A stretch of 64,000 nt of DNA from Candidatus Thalassolituus haligoni (GCF_041222825.1 NZ_CP139482.1:86001-150000); one strand, 5' to 3'; counted from the first letter of the stretch, positions 53,382 through 63,290 are shown. Translations and numbers: made by a program. Notes: generated from the sequence alone by a model not told the origin.

Positions 53382-54032
53382 TCAGTCCGTGACTGTATTC
53401 TGCGAGTGGTGGTTGGCCATCTGATAGGAAAGCGGTTGGGCGTAATACAGAGCAATCAATGCCAGGGTCAGCCCTGCCATCTGGGCCGCAGGGGTGATTG
53501 TTGACTGGGTTGCCTGACCAATACAGAGCAGCAGCCAGGCCGCCAGGGGGAAATAGACATTTTGCCAGCGGCGCTTGTTATTGGTGATGGTGCTAGTGCT
53601 GGTTTGATGTAACAGCCAGGGTAAAAGCAGTGTCACCAGGCCAGCGGCAAGGGTCAGTATCAGCACCCAATCGAGGGTATTGCTACGGCGGGCCAGTTCG
53701 AACACCACACACCAGCCAAGGAATATTCGCCCCCAGATTTGCCGATTCCAGTTGTGGCCCAAGCGCTCCGCCAGATGGCTGCAGACCAGCATGGGTAACG
53801 CGGCATACAGACTCAGCTGTTGCATCAGCAAGTCGGTTTGTTGCAGTGCATCGCCAGCCAGCCATGGTGTCAGCCCATAGGACAGCAGTGAGGCGATACC
53901 ATAGCCGACCAATATCAACCCGGCAGCAAAGCGTCCTGCGGCAGAGCCAGGCCACTGACGGGCAGTGGCCGGACGATTCTGCCAGCTTGATAGCAGTGCG
54001 GCAGCCAGAAGACAAAGCGCGACCAGCATCAT
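53382..54032 (-). CDS. Hypothetical inner-membrane protein, 216 aa
   Basis: A 216-residue protein with about six to seven hydrophobic segments (residues 2-16, 34-55, 72-86, 102-112, 120-140, 160-172, 182-198) and basic turns such as NNKRRWQN. No family is recognised. Its ATG (54032) overlaps the hemL stop as TGATG, so it is translationally coupled to hemL and presumably expressed with it. It is convergent with the TPR lipoprotein gene, four bases apart. No heme-ligand pattern stands out. Confidence 0.7.
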   Translation of the reverse strand: MMLVALCLLAAALLSSWQNRPATARQWPGSAAGRFAAGLILVGYGIASLLSYGLTPWLAGDALQQTDLLMQQLSLYAALPMLVCSHLAERLGHNWNRQIWGRIFLGWCVVFELARRSNTLDWVLILTLAAGLVTLLLPWLLHQTSTSTITNNKRRWQNVYFPLAAWLLLCIGQATQSTITPAAQMAGLTLALIALYYAQPLSYQMANHHSQNTVTD

Positions 54033-55327
54033 CACAGTGTTGCCATGACCTTATCGGCAGCGGCAATGGTGAACTCAATGTCAGCCTCGGTATGGGCCAG
54101 TGACATGAATCCGGCTTCAAACGCCGAGGGTGCCAGGTACACGCCTTCTTCCAGCATGCCGTGGAAGAATTTTCCGAAACGGCCGCTATCGCATTGATCC
54201 GCGACCTGACGGAAGTTCTCTACCTTGTCCAGTTCGGTAAAGAACAGGCCAAACATGGAACCTGCCTTGTTAAAAGTGAACGGAATACCGTGTTGGTCGG
54301 CGGCTGCCTGAAAACCTTCCAGTAGCTGGTCTACACGAGCGTTCAGTTGCTCATACACGCCGTCGCGCTGGATTTCTTTCAGCATCGCCAGCCCGGCGGC
54401 CATTGCCAGCGGGTTACCCGAGAGGGTGCCGGCCTGATACACCGGCCCAAGTGGTGACAGGCACTCCATGATGGCGCGTTTGCCGCCAAAGGCACCCACA
54501 GGTAAGCCGCCGCCAATCACTTTGCCCAGACAGGTCATGTCCGGGACGATGCCGTAGTAGGCTTGGGCTCCACCAAGTGCGACGCGGAAACCGCTCATCA
54601 CTTCGTCAAAAATCAGTACGATGCCGTGGACATCACACAATTCACGCAGCCCTTGCAGGAAGGATTTGCTCGGTGGAATGCAGTTCATGTTGCCAGCCAC
54701 CGGCTCGATGATCACACAGGCAATCTGGTCGCCCATCCGGGAGAAACACTCGCGCACGCTGTCGAGGTTGTTGTAATCCAGCGTGATGGTGTGTTCTGCC
54801 ACTGACGCCGGGACACCTGGGGACGTCGGTACGCCCAGCGTCATCATGCCGGAACCGGCCTTGACCAGCAGCGAGTCGGAATGGCCGTGGTAGCAGCCTT
54901 CGAATTTCACCAGCTTGTCGCGGCCGGTGTAGCCACGGGCCAGGCGAATGGCGCTCATGGTGGCTTCGGTGCCGGAGTTGACCATGCGTACCATAGCCAT
55001 CGACGGAATCAGTTTGCACACTTCGCTGGCCATATCGCTTTCAATCGCGGTAGGAGCGCCAAAACTCAGGCCCATTACCATGCGTGCAGAGATCGCATCA
55101 AGAATCTGCGGCGCACTGTGCCCCAGAATCATTGGCCCCCAGGAACCGACATAATCGACGTAGCGGTTATCATCGACGTCATAGACATAGGCACCCGCCG
55201 CGTGATCGAAAAAAATCGGCGTACCTCCGACCCCTTTGAATGCTCGTACCGGGGAGTTTACGCCACCGGGAATATGCAGCTGGGCGGATTCAAACAGGGC
55301 CTGGGATTTGGTTGTGCTATAGCTCAT
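54032..55327 (-). CDS. hemL: Glutamate-1-semialdehyde 2,1-aminomutase HemL
   Basis: A 431-residue PLP enzyme that makes 5-aminolevulinate in the C5 heme pathway. Signatures: [20 protein letters not shown] at the start, [49 protein letters not shown], and the PLP-Lys region [20 protein letters not shown] 55327 is used; an in-frame upstream start adds a polar head not typical of HemL. It follows the hemJ-like gene by 76 bases on the same strand, and heads a pair with the membrane gene downstream. Confidence 0.97.
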   Translation of the reverse strand: MSYSTTKSQALFESAQLHIPGGVNSPVRAFKGVGGTPIFFDHAAGAYVYDVDDNRYVDYVGSWGPMILGHSAPQILDAISARMVMGLSFGAPTAIESDMASEVCKLIPSMAMVRMVNSGTEATMSAIRLARGYTGRDKLVKFEGCYHGHSDSLLVKAGSGMMTLGVPTSPGVPASVAEHTITLDYNNLDSVRECFSRMGDQIACVIIEPVAGNMNCIPPSKSFLQGLRELCDVHGIVLIFDEVMSGFRVALGGAQAYYGIVPDMTCLGKVIGGGLPVGAFGGKRAIMECLSPLGPVYQAGTLSGNPLAMAAGLAMLKEIQRDGVYEQLNARVDQLLEGFQAAADQHGIPFTFNKAGSMFGLFFTELDKVENFRQVADQCDSGRFGKFFHGMLEEGVYLAPSAFEAGFMSLAHTEADIEFTIAAADKVMATL

Positions 55328-55402
55328 GGAGTTCTCTCTTGAATCTGTTTCGGTGCTTGCTGTTTTCGTATTTGGCACCGGAATCGAAAAATTGGCAGTG
55401 TG

Positions 55403-55825
55403 TTAAAACGGCCTCACCACCACCAGTATCACCACCGCAATCAAAATAATTACCGGCAGTTCGTTAAACCAGCGGTACCACACATGACTGCGGTGGTTTT
55501 GATCGTTGTTGAACATCTGGTTCAGTTTGCCGCAATACAGGTGATAGCCGACCAGCAGCGCGACCAGCGTCAGCTTGACGTGCATCCAGCCACTGTTCAG
55601 GTAGTAATCGGGGTTGAAGCTGATCAGCCAGGTGCCCAGTACGATGACCACCACCATGGAAGGCCACATGATGCCGCGATACAGTTTGCGCTCCATAATC
55701 TTGAAACGCTCACGGGAAGCCGTGTCCGCAGCAGCGGCATGGTAAACGTACAGCCGTGGCAAATAGAAAATACCTGCGAACCAGGTGATCACGGCAATAA
55801 TATGGAAGGCCTTGACCCAAAGCAT
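55403..55825 (-). CDS. hemJ: HemJ-like protoporphyrinogen IX oxidase (UPF0093 family)
   Basis: A 140-residue membrane protein with four hydrophobic segments of the HemJ/UPF0093 family. The family's conserved His (VKAFHIIAVITWFAGIFYLP) and Arg (FYLPRLYVYH) are at the N-terminus, and KLYRGIMWPSMVVVIVLGTW, WMHVKLTLVALLVGYHLYCG and WYRWFNELPVIILI follow. HemJ oxidises protoporphyrinogen IX in bacteria lacking HemG or HemY. Adjacent hemL strengthens the heme role. ATG 55825 has AGGA eight bases upstream; ATG 55834 is also possible. Confidence 0.88.
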   Translation of the reverse strand: MLWVKAFHIIAVITWFAGIFYLPRLYVYHAAAADTASRERFKIMERKLYRGIMWPSMVVVIVLGTWLISFNPDYYLNSGWMHVKLTLVALLVGYHLYCGKLNQMFNNDQNHRSHVWYRWFNELPVIILIAVVILVVVRPF

Positions 55826-55866
55826 AGGTAACATCCTGAATGGCGCAGCAGCACAACGGCTGTCCG

Positions 55867-57681
55867 CTAACGAATAATTTGTGGCCGGTAGCGGTAGTGG
55901 CGTTCGATCATTTCCCGCGATACCAACCCTACACAAGGGCCTTGGCCCTTGCGTGAATCCGGATCGCGACGATACACCGCCAGCCACTGTAAGTCATGGG
56001 TCTGCATCAGATCGAGGGCATCTTGCAGGTTGGCTTTTAGTGCAATACGGCCGACGCTGAAACGCTCTGCCGGAATCTTCAGCAGGTCGATAGCGGCTGA
56101 CGACGGAGCGCTGTCAGCAGTGTTGTCGGTGATGCCATGAATACATTCTGCCAGTTCGGCGGTCGGTAATATGAGTTGTTCATCTTCAACGTAGAGCCAA
56201 TCGGTGTGCTGGTCGATCAGCTGTTCGGCGGAGGTCGGGTGGAGCTGACGAGGGGTTACTGCCATCGATCGGGTCAGGGCTTCGGCCACCCAGGTGCTGC
56301 GTAACATCATTTGCACCGGATGGGGCGGCTGATATAAACCGTTATTGCCCAGTTGGGCTTGAAAGATGGACGGCTGGCGAAAAATTTCACTGGCGACCAG
56401 TGTCGCGATCACAATGGCCAACATGCTGGGCATAATAATATGCGGGTTGGCGGTTAACTCCAGCAAGGCAACCAGCGCCGCCAGCGGTGCCCGCAGCACG
56501 GCTCCCATCATGGCACCCATGCCCAGCATGACGTAAAAACCGATTTCAACCGGGTAGTCGGGCACCCACAACAGCGACAGCTTACCCAGAATTCCTCCTA
56601 CCAAGGCCCCCATAAACAGGGTTGGGCCAATCAGTCCGGCAGGAAAGCCGACCGCCGCCGCCCAGGCTGCCAGCACCAGTTTACCGACCAGTAATCCAGC
56701 AAAGAGACCGATAGCGACATTACCAGCCAGGGCAGCGTTTACGGTATCGTAACCAATCCCCAGAATACCGGGCAGCCACCAGGCGATGGCGGCAGTGGTG
56801 AGGGTCAACCCTCCCCATTTGGCCCAGAGTGGGTAGGGGTTGAGGGTCTGAAGGCGAGTGGTCAAATAAATAAACCCGGTCGCCAAGAGGCCGCAAATCA
56901 GCCCAAGGGCGATGACATAGGGCAGTTCGACCAGTGAATGCATTGCCAATGGCGGGACATCGAACGCGGTATCAGCGCCAAATACCATCTGACTGATCAC
57001 CGCCCCAGCGACGGAGGCCAGAATAATCGGAATAAAACCGCGCAGGTTGTATTCCAGTAATACCACTTCCATGGCAAAAATCACCCCGGCCATGGGGGTG
57101 TTGAAGGACGCCGCGATGGCACTGGCAACACCAGCTCCAGCGAGAATCCTGAGTCGGTGATGGGCAACGCCGGCGGCCTGACCCAATTGGCTAGCCGTAC
57201 CTGCTCCGAGGTGAATCGCCGGACCTTCACGGCCAACGCTGTGGCCACTGAGCAGCGCAATAGCGGCGGCAAACCACTGCAGCAGCAGATTGGTTTTGGG
57301 CATATAGCCCTGGTGGCGTTCCATTCGCATCAATACGTGGGTTACGCCAACACTGCGTTGTTCGGGAGTCATGGGTTGAAACAGCAAAATCAGTAACAGG
57401 CCCCCCCCCAACAGCAGGGCAACGCGGGTGACGGCACTGAGTGCTTCATAGTCATCTTCGCTCGCCATTGGCAAAAAGACTTCCAGTGGCCAGGCAATCG
57501 CGAGGCGAAACAGGGTGATCACCAGTGCGGCTGCAATACCTGCCAACAGTGCCAATACCGCGAGTCCGAGCTGGTTGTCGGATAACGCCAGATGCTGTAG
57601 CCATTGCTGGCTGCGGGCTTTTAATAGCAAACCAATCCCCTGGTGTTTGCAAGGAATGTGCAACGTGACTGGAAGGTGCAC
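55867..57681 (-). CDS. ClC-type chloride channel/antiporter with atypical filter
   Basis: A 604-residue ClC membrane protein with a C-terminal CBS-like domain (about 455-595). The gating Glu motif GREGP is intact ([17 protein letters not shown], about 146-162). But the first filter motif GSGIP is replaced by RSVGVTHVL, lacking the central Ser, and the third, GxFxP, appears as GLIGP in [12 protein letters not shown]. This points to a ClC subgroup with unusual ion preference. The start is unsure: GTG 57681 is the longest, with a TTG further on; I see no strong ribosome-binding site. It lies between hemJ and argC, divergent from argC by 80 bases. Confidence 0.88.
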   Translation of the reverse strand: MHLPVTLHIPCKHQGIGLLLKARSQQWLQHLALSDNQLGLAVLALLAGIAAALVITLFRLAIAWPLEVFLPMASEDDYEALSAVTRVALLLGGGLLLILLFQPMTPEQRSVGVTHVLMRMERHQGYMPKTNLLLQWFAAAIALLSGHSVGREGPAIHLGAGTASQLGQAAGVAHHRLRILAGAGVASAIAASFNTPMAGVIFAMEVVLLEYNLRGFIPIILASVAGAVISQMVFGADTAFDVPPLAMHSLVELPYVIALGLICGLLATGFIYLTTRLQTLNPYPLWAKWGGLTLTTAAIAWWLPGILGIGYDTVNAALAGNVAIGLFAGLLVGKLVLAAWAAAVGFPAGLIGPTLFMGALVGGILGKLSLLWVPDYPVEIGFYVMLGMGAMMGAVLRAPLAALVALLELTANPHIIMPSMLAIVIATLVASEIFRQPSIFQAQLGNNGLYQPPHPVQMMLRSTWVAEALTRSMAVTPRQLHPTSAEQLIDQHTDWLYVEDEQLILPTAELAECIHGITDNTADSAPSSAAIDLLKIPAERFSVGRIALKANLQDALDLMQTHDLQWLAVYRRDPDSRKGQGPCVGLVSREMIERHYRYRPQIIR

Positions 57682-57760
57682 AAAGAAGCGGTATTATAAG
57701 CGGCTTCGGGATGAACTGCCCCCGCTCATGGCAGGAAATGGTTTAAACAGAGGTAATCGC

Positions 57761-58798
57761 GTGATCAAAGTAGGTATTGTTGGTGGCACCGGCTATACAG
57801 GTGTGGAATTGCTACGCATCCTGGTCAACCATCCAGGCGTCGAACTGCGCGTGATTACCTCTCGAAGTGAAGCAGGTACACCGGTTGCAGACATGTACCC
57901 GAATTTGCGTGGCCACACCGAACTGAAATTTACCGTGCCCGATACCGCCACACTGGGCGCGTGTGACGTGGTATTTTTTGCCACACCACACGGCGTTGCC
58001 CACTCACTGGCGGCGGAGATTCTGGCTACCGGAACCCGTGTTATCGATCTGTCTGCCGATTTCCGTATACAGGACGCCGACGAATGGGAAGCCTGGTACG
58101 GCCAGCCTCATGGTGCCCGCGAGCTGTTGCCGGAAGCCGTCTATGGCTTGCCAGAAGTGAAACGCGATGACATTCGTACCGCGCGGCTGATTGCCGTACC
58201 GGGTTGTTATCCAACTTCTGTGCAGTTGGGCTATTTACCGCTGCTGGAAAACAACCTGCTGCCAGAGCAAACCCTGATTGCCGATTGCAAATCCGGTGTT
58301 TCCGGTGCGGGCCGTGGCGCCAAGGTCGGCTCGTTGTTGTGTGAAACCAGTGAATCAGTGATGGCGTATGGGGTTGCGGGTCACCGTCATTTGCCGGAAA
58401 TCCGTCAGGGCTTGGCCTGGTTTGCGGGCAAGCCGGTAAGTTTGACCTTTGTGCCGCACTTGATGCCAATGGTACGGGGCATTCATTCTACCCTGTATGC
58501 CTTTGCACCGGACCTCGATGCCAGTGTGGATCTGCAGACGCTTTATGAAGAGCGTTACGCTAACGAGCCGTTTGTGGATGTGATGCCCGCAGGCAGTCAT
58601 CCCGCCACGCGTAGTGTGAAAGGCAGTAATATGTGCCGTATCGCGGTGCACCATCATGCCGATACCGGCCAGATCGTGGTGCTGTCGGTGATCGACAACC
58701 TGGTGAAAGGCGCTTCCGGTCAGGCGGTACAAAATATGAACCTGATGTTTGGCCTGGATGAAACAGCGGGTCTGAATCATGTTGCGTTGATGCCATGA
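57761..58798 (+). CDS. argC: N-acetyl-gamma-glutamyl-phosphate reductase ArgC
   Basis: A 345-residue enzyme of arginine synthesis, reducing N-acetylglutamyl phosphate with NADPH. The N-terminal NADP fold begins [20 protein letters not shown]; the catalytic Cys is in [17 protein letters not shown] (near 148), and GKSVSG-like [14 protein letters not shown] and [11 protein letters not shown] follow. The GTG 57761 start has an AGAGG site and fits other ArgC N-termini; an in-frame ATG at 57728 would add eleven residues. First gene of a plus-strand group that runs to the DsrE-like gene. Confidence 0.95.
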   Translation: MIKVGIVGGTGYTGVELLRILVNHPGVELRVITSRSEAGTPVADMYPNLRGHTELKFTVPDTATLGACDVVFFATPHGVAHSLAAEILATGTRVIDLSADFRIQDADEWEAWYGQPHGARELLPEAVYGLPEVKRDDIRTARLIAVPGCYPTSVQLGYLPLLENNLLPEQTLIADCKSGVSGAGRGAKVGSLLCETSESVMAYGVAGHRHLPEIRQGLAWFAGKPVSLTFVPHLMPMVRGIHSTLYAFAPDLDASVDLQTLYEERYANEPFVDVMPAGSHPATRSVKGSNMCRIAVHHHADTGQIVVLSVIDNLVKGASGQAVQNMNLMFGLDETAGLNHVALMP

Positions 58799-58829
58799 TC
58801 TATTCAATTGCTGTTAGCAAGGAGCCATC

Positions 58830-59567
58830 ATGGCTTTGAATAAAGGGACTGCGGTGTTGGGCAGCCTGCAAGATGAGCTGGTTATTTCCCGGCGTCGTCC
58901 GGGGCGGGAACTGCGTTCCCGCTTCTGGATGCTGTTGCTGTTGTTATTGGCTGTCGGCAGCGGCTTTGCCGGAGGCTGGTTTGGCAGTCTCCGTATGCTG
59001 GAGTCATTACAGGCGCAGCGGGATCAGCTGTTGAGTGATCTCTCGCGTAATGAGCAGACCATTACGGATCTGACCCAGCACGTTGGCATTCTCGAAAAAG
59101 GCGGGGAAGTGGATCGTTACGCTGCCGATTCAGTGCGTGGTTCGATTCGTAGCCTGGAGCAACAGGTGGATGACCTGGAACAGGACGTCGCGTTTTACAA
59201 AAGCATTATGGATCCGGATGCGGTCGAGAAAGGGCTGCGAATTCATGATCTGCAGCTGGTTGGCCTCAACGATGGTCGTTATCAGTACCGACTGATGTTG
59301 ACCCAGGTGGCCGATAACGGCGATACGATTGCCGGAACCATCACGGCCAACGTCGTCGGCCTGAATGACAAAGGCGTCAGTGCGACCGTGCCTTTGGTAC
59401 AGCTGGATGCCACATTTACAGGTAAATTCCGTTTCCGCTATTTTCAGGAATTGTCTGGTGAATTGGCGTTACCGGATGGCTTTACTCCTCAAAAAGTGAA
59501 CGTTGTCGCTCAGTCGACTGGCAAAAAAGCCCGCCGTACCGAACAAACCTATGATTGGACCTTATAA
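58830..59567 (+). CDS. Membrane-anchored coiled-coil protein (DUF6776-like)
   Basis: A 245-residue protein with one transmembrane helix (about residues 31-54), a coiled coil (about 57-130, with LEQQVDDLEQDVAFYKSIM) and a beta-rich C-terminal periplasmic domain (about 140-245). It looks like the DUF6776 family found next to argC and bactofilin in Pseudomonas relatives; no activity is established. AAGGAG precedes ATG 58830. Its stop is 12 bases before the bactofilin gene, suggesting co-expression; a role as membrane partner of the bactofilin is an inference. Confidence 0.82.
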   Translation: MALNKGTAVLGSLQDELVISRRRPGRELRSRFWMLLLLLLAVGSGFAGGWFGSLRMLESLQAQRDQLLSDLSRNEQTITDLTQHVGILEKGGEVDRYAADSVRGSIRSLEQQVDDLEQDVAFYKSIMDPDAVEKGLRIHDLQLVGLNDGRYQYRLMLTQVADNGDTIAGTITANVVGLNDKGVSATVPLVQLDATFTGKFRFRYFQELSGELALPDGFTPQKVNVVAQSTGKKARRTEQTYDWTL

Positions 59568-59578
59568 GGAACCCCTGC

Positions 59579-59998
59579 ATGTTTAGCGCAAAAGACAAAA
59601 GCTCCAACGTCCAGTACGACACGCTGATTTCTTCCAAAACCGAAATTAGCGGGGATATTCATTTTTCCGGCGGCTTGCATGTTGACGGTGTCATCAAGGG
59701 TAATCTGATGGCCGACGCGGGTAGCAGCGCGGTGGTTCGAGTGAGTAACAAAGGCCGTGTTGAGGGGCAGATACACGCTCCGAATGTCATTATTAATGGC
59801 CCGGTGGTCGGTGACATACATGCGGGTGAATACATCGAGCTGGCGAAAGACGCTCAAGTAACGGGTGATGTCTATTACCAGATGATGGAAATGGTATTGG
59901 GCGCTTCGGTGAATGGCCAGCTTAAGCATCAGGCGACGGAGGCTCCGGTCAAAAAAGGCAAAGCAGCACAGACTGTCTCGCTGGATAAAGTTGACTAA
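59579..59998 (+). CDS. Bactofilin (polymer-forming cytoskeletal protein)
   Basis: A 139-residue bactofilin. The central right-handed beta-helix core (about 15-110) shows the periodic glycine/valine pattern: TEISGDIHFSGGLHVDGVIK, GRVEGQIHAPNVIINGPVVG and DAQVTGDVYYQMMEMVLGAS. Short flexible tails flank it; the C-tail is Lys-rich. Bactofilins form nucleotide-free filaments that place peptidoglycan enzymes or other proteins. ATG 59579 has AAGGA. The M23 peptidase of this window is about 2 kb further on, a pairing often seen with bactofilins. Confidence 0.92.
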   Translation: MFSAKDKSSNVQYDTLISSKTEISGDIHFSGGLHVDGVIKGNLMADAGSSAVVRVSNKGRVEGQIHAPNVIINGPVVGDIHAGEYIELAKDAQVTGDVYYQMMEMVLGASVNGQLKHQATEAPVKKGKAAQTVSLDKVD

Positions 59999-60042
59999 AA
60001 TGGTCGGGTAATCGCATAATGAAAGCATCACCAGGCTGAGCC

Positions 60043-60069
60043 AGAGTCCTACCAATAAGAGTCCTACCA
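60043..60069 (+). repeat. Direct repeat at the erpA start
   Basis: AGAGTCCTACCA occurs at 60043-60054 and again at 60058-60069, the second copy running into the erpA ATG. The ribosome-binding site region is thus duplicated. Confidence 0.7.
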
Positions 60070-60416
60070 TGAATGCTGTCGTATCTGCTGATCCCATCGA
60101 ATTGACCGCTACTGCCGAAGGCAAGGTCAGAGAGCTGCTGATTGACGAAGCCGACGACCAGCTGTGCCTGCGAGTCTTTGTTACTGGTGGGGGCTGTTCC
60201 GGATTTCAGTATGGCTTTACGTTTGATGATGAGCGGGCCGAGGATGATTGCCTGATCGAGCGGGATGGCGTTCGTGTACTGGTTGACTCTCTCAGTTACA
60301 GTTACCTGGCGGGTTCGGTTATCGACTATCAAGAAGGTCTGGAAGGCTCCCGGTTTGTTGTTAACAACCCGGCTGCAACGGCAACCTGTGGTTGCGGTTC
60401 GTCGTTTTCTGTCTGA
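60069..60416 (+). CDS. erpA: Iron-sulfur cluster insertion protein ErpA
   Basis: A 115-residue A-type carrier that hands Fe-S clusters to apoproteins. The three cluster Cys are in [17 protein letters not shown] (near residue 43) and the C-terminal [10 protein letters not shown]. Length is normal. The stop codon overlaps the start of the secreted DsrE-like gene (TGATG). Neighbours argC upstream and anmK/tyrS downstream match Pseudomonas order. Confidence 0.95.
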   Translation: MNAVVSADPIELTATAEGKVRELLIDEADDQLCLRVFVTGGGCSGFQYGFTFDDERAEDDCLIERDGVRVLVDSLSYSYLAGSVIDYQEGLEGSRFVVNNPAATATCGCGSSFSV

Positions 60417-60904
60417 TGCTGACATTCTATCGGACGTTTTTTGTCCAACTGCTGTCGGCTGCTGGTTTACTGGCGGCACCATGGGTCTGGGCTGGCCCTG
60501 GAGCTGAAGTCCAGGAACCAGTGATGCAGTCCAATTCTCTTCTTTCCCCCCGGTATCAGGCCAATATTGAGCTTCACTCTGCTGCGGAACTTGAACGTCT
60601 GTTACAGGAGGCTGAACGGCTGGTGCTGGAAAACAAGGTCTATCCTCGACGCGAGCCAGTTGCCTTTGTATTAAAAGGGCCAGAGGTTGCGTTGTTTACT
60701 CGTGCCAATTATGAAGCTAACCGCAGTATGGTCGATCTTGCCGCACGACTGGCCGCTTTTGAAGTGGTTGATCTCAAGGTGTGTGAATCCTGGCTCAGCA
60801 GCCATCGTCTGACTCGTGCTGACTTCCCTGCCTTTATTGACTATGTCACCGATGGCCATCACGAAGTCCAGCGTCTGCAGTCGTCGGGTTACGCCTTTTT
60901 CTGA
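60416..60904 (+). CDS. Secreted DsrE-like protein
   Basis: A 162-residue protein with a signal peptide (about residues 1-25, ending WVWA). The mature part has the DsrE-type layout: VAFVLKGPEVALFTRANYEA, then LAAFEVVDLKVCESWLSSHR with one conserved-looking Cys, then a C-terminal YVTDGHHEVQRLQSSGYAFF. DsrE-fold proteins often move sulfur or sense redox in the cytoplasm; this one is exported. Its ATG overlaps the erpA stop, so the genes are coupled. The function is unknown. Confidence 0.75.
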   Translation: MLTFYRTFFVQLLSAAGLLAAPWVWAGPGAEVQEPVMQSNSLLSPRYQANIELHSAAELERLLQEAERLVLENKVYPRREPVAFVLKGPEVALFTRANYEANRSMVDLAARLAAFEVVDLKVCESWLSSHRLTRADFPAFIDYVTDGHHEVQRLQSSGYAFF

Positions 60905-60924
60905 ATGACTGTCCATCGTGCGCT

Positions 60925-62025
60925 TCAAGCCGGGTAAATGGCCCCCAGAATTCTTGGGCCACTGGCTCCGGTTACCAACGGCAGATTGCCTGGCAGCAAA
61001 TCCAGGGTCTGTTTGGCCAGCCAGGCAAAAGCTGCGGCTTCTATCCAATCCGGGTGAATACCGGCGTCTGCTGTACTGATAACGTGATGGTCTGGCAAAT
61101 GGGTTGTAATTCGTTCCATCAGACAGCGGTTGTGAATCCCCCCCCCACATACCAGCAGTTCTCCTTGCATATGGCCAAAACGCTGCACGGCGATCGCAAT
61201 GCTCCGGGCTGTCCACTCGGTCAGGGTAGCGAGTGCATCGGCAGCGGTCAGCGTGTGTAATTGGTGTTCAAGGTGCTGTAGCAGGAACAGTTCCCGACCG
61301 GTGCTTTTGGGCGGCGATAGGGCAAAGAAGGGGTGGGACAGCCATTCGGCAACTAATGTCTGGTTGATCTGGCCGATTGCGGCGATATCACCATTCTGAT
61401 CGCAGGGCTGGTTCAGGTAACGCTGGCAGTATTCATCCATCAAGGCGTTGCCTGGCCCGGTGTCAAATCCGAGGGTGTTGTTTCCGGCGAGAACGGTCAG
61501 ATTGGCAATACCACCAATATTCAGCACCATACGTCGATGCCCCGGCTGTTCAAATACCAGCTGGTGGAATGCCGGCACCAGTGGTGCGCCCTGTCCTCCT
61601 GCGGCGACGTCGCGGCGTCTGAAATCCGCAACACAGCAAATACCACTGTGTTCTGCGATCCATGACGGGTCTCCCACTTGCCAGGTGATGCCATCGGGCT
61701 GGCTCTGATGTCTCAGGGTGTGGCCATGGCTGCCAATCGCGGTTATGTCAGCGGCGAGAATATGACAGTTTTCCAGTAGTTGTTGCACGGCCGTCACGCT
61801 GGCTGCGGCGATAAAGCGGTCGAGACGCATCATCTCGTTTACCGGCAGCTGTTCAGCAACCGCACAGTGTCTGAGCCAGTATTGTTTATCGCGGGCGTAG
61901 GGCAGGGACACAAACCCGCAGGTGGTAAAGCCGCTGACGTCGCTGCGAGTCAGTACCGCGTCCATGCTGTCGGCGCTGGTGCCAGACATTAGTCCGATAA
62001 ACAAGCGCGCCGTGGTCGCTGGCAT
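60925..62025 (-). CDS. anmK: Anhydro-N-acetylmuramic acid kinase AnmK
   Basis: A 366-residue kinase of peptidoglycan recycling that phosphorylates and opens 1,6-anhydro-MurNAc. The N-terminal phosphate-binding motif is FIGLMSGTSADSMDAVLTR (about residues 9-27); IGSHGHTLRHQ, LNIGGIANLTVLAG, FDTGPGNALMDEYC and LVCGGGIHN follow. ATG 62025 overlaps the mepM-like stop (TGATG), so the two are translationally coupled. It is convergent with the DsrE-like gene. Confidence 0.96.
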   Translation of the reverse strand: MPATTARLFIGLMSGTSADSMDAVLTRSDVSGFTTCGFVSLPYARDKQYWLRHCAVAEQLPVNEMMRLDRFIAAASVTAVQQLLENCHILAADITAIGSHGHTLRHQSQPDGITWQVGDPSWIAEHSGICCVADFRRRDVAAGGQGAPLVPAFHQLVFEQPGHRRMVLNIGGIANLTVLAGNNTLGFDTGPGNALMDEYCQRYLNQPCDQNGDIAAIGQINQTLVAEWLSHPFFALSPPKSTGRELFLLQHLEHQLHTLTAADALATLTEWTARSIAIAVQRFGHMQGELLVCGGGIHNRCLMERITTHLPDHHVISTADAGIHPDWIEAAAFAWLAKQTLDLLPGNLPLVTGASGPRILGAIYPA

Positions 62026-63290
62026 CACTGCACCATCCCGACGCGATAGCCATCAAGCCAGGTCAGCATGGCACGAGATCGTTGTAGAAATGCGGGTTTC
62101 TCCACCGCAGAGATGGACTGGGCTTTGGGTAATTTGACGCGCAAGGAGTCCCGATGGACGCCATCAACCCGGAATTCGTAGTGGAGATGAGGGCCGGTAG
62201 CCAGCCCGGTACTGCCGACATAGCCAATGATTTGCCCTTGTTTGACTGAACGGCCCTTGCGAACACTGCGATGGAAACTGTTCATATGCGCGTAGAGTGT
62301 CTGGTAGCGAGTGCCATGCTGAATAATCACCACATTGCCGTAACCGCCCTTGCGCCCGGCAAAAATGATTTTGCCGTCCCCGGCCGCCTTGATCGGAGTG
62401 CCTGTGGCGGCGGCATAGTCGGTACCTTTGTGGGCCCGAATAGTGTTCAGCACCGGGTGTTTGCGGCCAAGGTTAAAGCGTGAACTGATGCGGGCAAAAT
62501 CGATGGGGTTACGCAGGAACTCCTTTCTCATGCTCAACCCTTCTGGGGTGTAATAGCTGGCGTTGCCGTCTTTATCTTCGTAGCGTATGGCGGTTATATC
62601 CCTGCCTTGATTGCTGAAACGGGCAACCAGAATATTGCCATTACCTATTTTTAGACCGTCCAGAAAGACATCCTCATAGATCAGGCTGAAAGAGTCGCCC
62701 TTGCGGATATCCAGCGCAAAGTCGATATCCCAGCCAAAAATACCTGCCAGTTCGATCAGAATTTGCTCCGGCACCCCGGCCCGTTCACCATCCAAAAAGA
62801 GCGAATTTTCGATGGTGGTGCTGGCGAAGTGAGGGATGTATTCGGCATCGCGTTCGACCAGCTGGTAGTTGACGGCACCATCTTCAGCTCTATCTATACG
62901 ATGGTGAGCCAGTGCCGACAGCGGGATTTCCAGGGACTTGACGCGACCGTCCCAGTTCCTTTCCCAGCGTATTTCTTGTCCGGGATAAAGCCGAATGGCC
63001 TCTTTCGGTACCTTGCTGGCGATATCAACCACATCGGATGCACTCAGGTTGTTACGACTGAACAAGGTCGACAGGCTGTCTCCAGACTTCACCTTGTCCT
63101 GTTCCCACTTGTCTTCCCTGTCTGCGTCGGCGGGCAGTGCTGGGGAATCTGGCAGGGCGATTTTAAGACTGGTTATCTGGCGGTTGTTACCTGAAGGCCA
63201 GAGCAGGATAGAAAGAATAAGAACAAGTGCGATAACTACTCCAGCCAGGTGGGTGGCGGGAAAATATTGAAGTCTGCTTGGCTCAGCCAT
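62025..63290 (-). CDS. M23 family peptidoglycan DD-endopeptidase (MepM-like)
   Basis: A 421-residue cell-wall hydrolase with one N-terminal membrane anchor (about 13-33). An OapA/LysM-like domain follows (about 66-113, with KSGDSLSTLFSRNNLSASDV), and the C-terminal M23 domain (about 280-390) carries the zinc site HKGTDYAAATGTPI, HMNSFHRSVRKG and HLHYEFRVDG. It opens cross-links for murein growth. It starts 144 bases from divergent tyrS and is coupled to anmK, as in Pseudomonas. The bactofilin 2 kb away may guide it. Confidence 0.94.
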   Translation of the reverse strand: MAEPSRLQYFPATHLAGVVIALVLILSILLWPSGNNRQITSLKIALPDSPALPADADREDKWEQDKVKSGDSLSTLFSRNNLSASDVVDIASKVPKEAIRLYPGQEIRWERNWDGRVKSLEIPLSALAHHRIDRAEDGAVNYQLVERDAEYIPHFASTTIENSLFLDGERAGVPEQILIELAGIFGWDIDFALDIRKGDSFSLIYEDVFLDGLKIGNGNILVARFSNQGRDITAIRYEDKDGNASYYTPEGLSMRKEFLRNPIDFARISSRFNLGRKHPVLNTIRAHKGTDYAAATGTPIKAAGDGKIIFAGRKGGYGNVVIIQHGTRYQTLYAHMNSFHRSVRKGRSVKQGQIIGYVGSTGLATGPHLHYEFRVDGVHRDSLRVKLPKAQSISAVEKPAFLQRSRAMLTWLDGYRVGMVQ

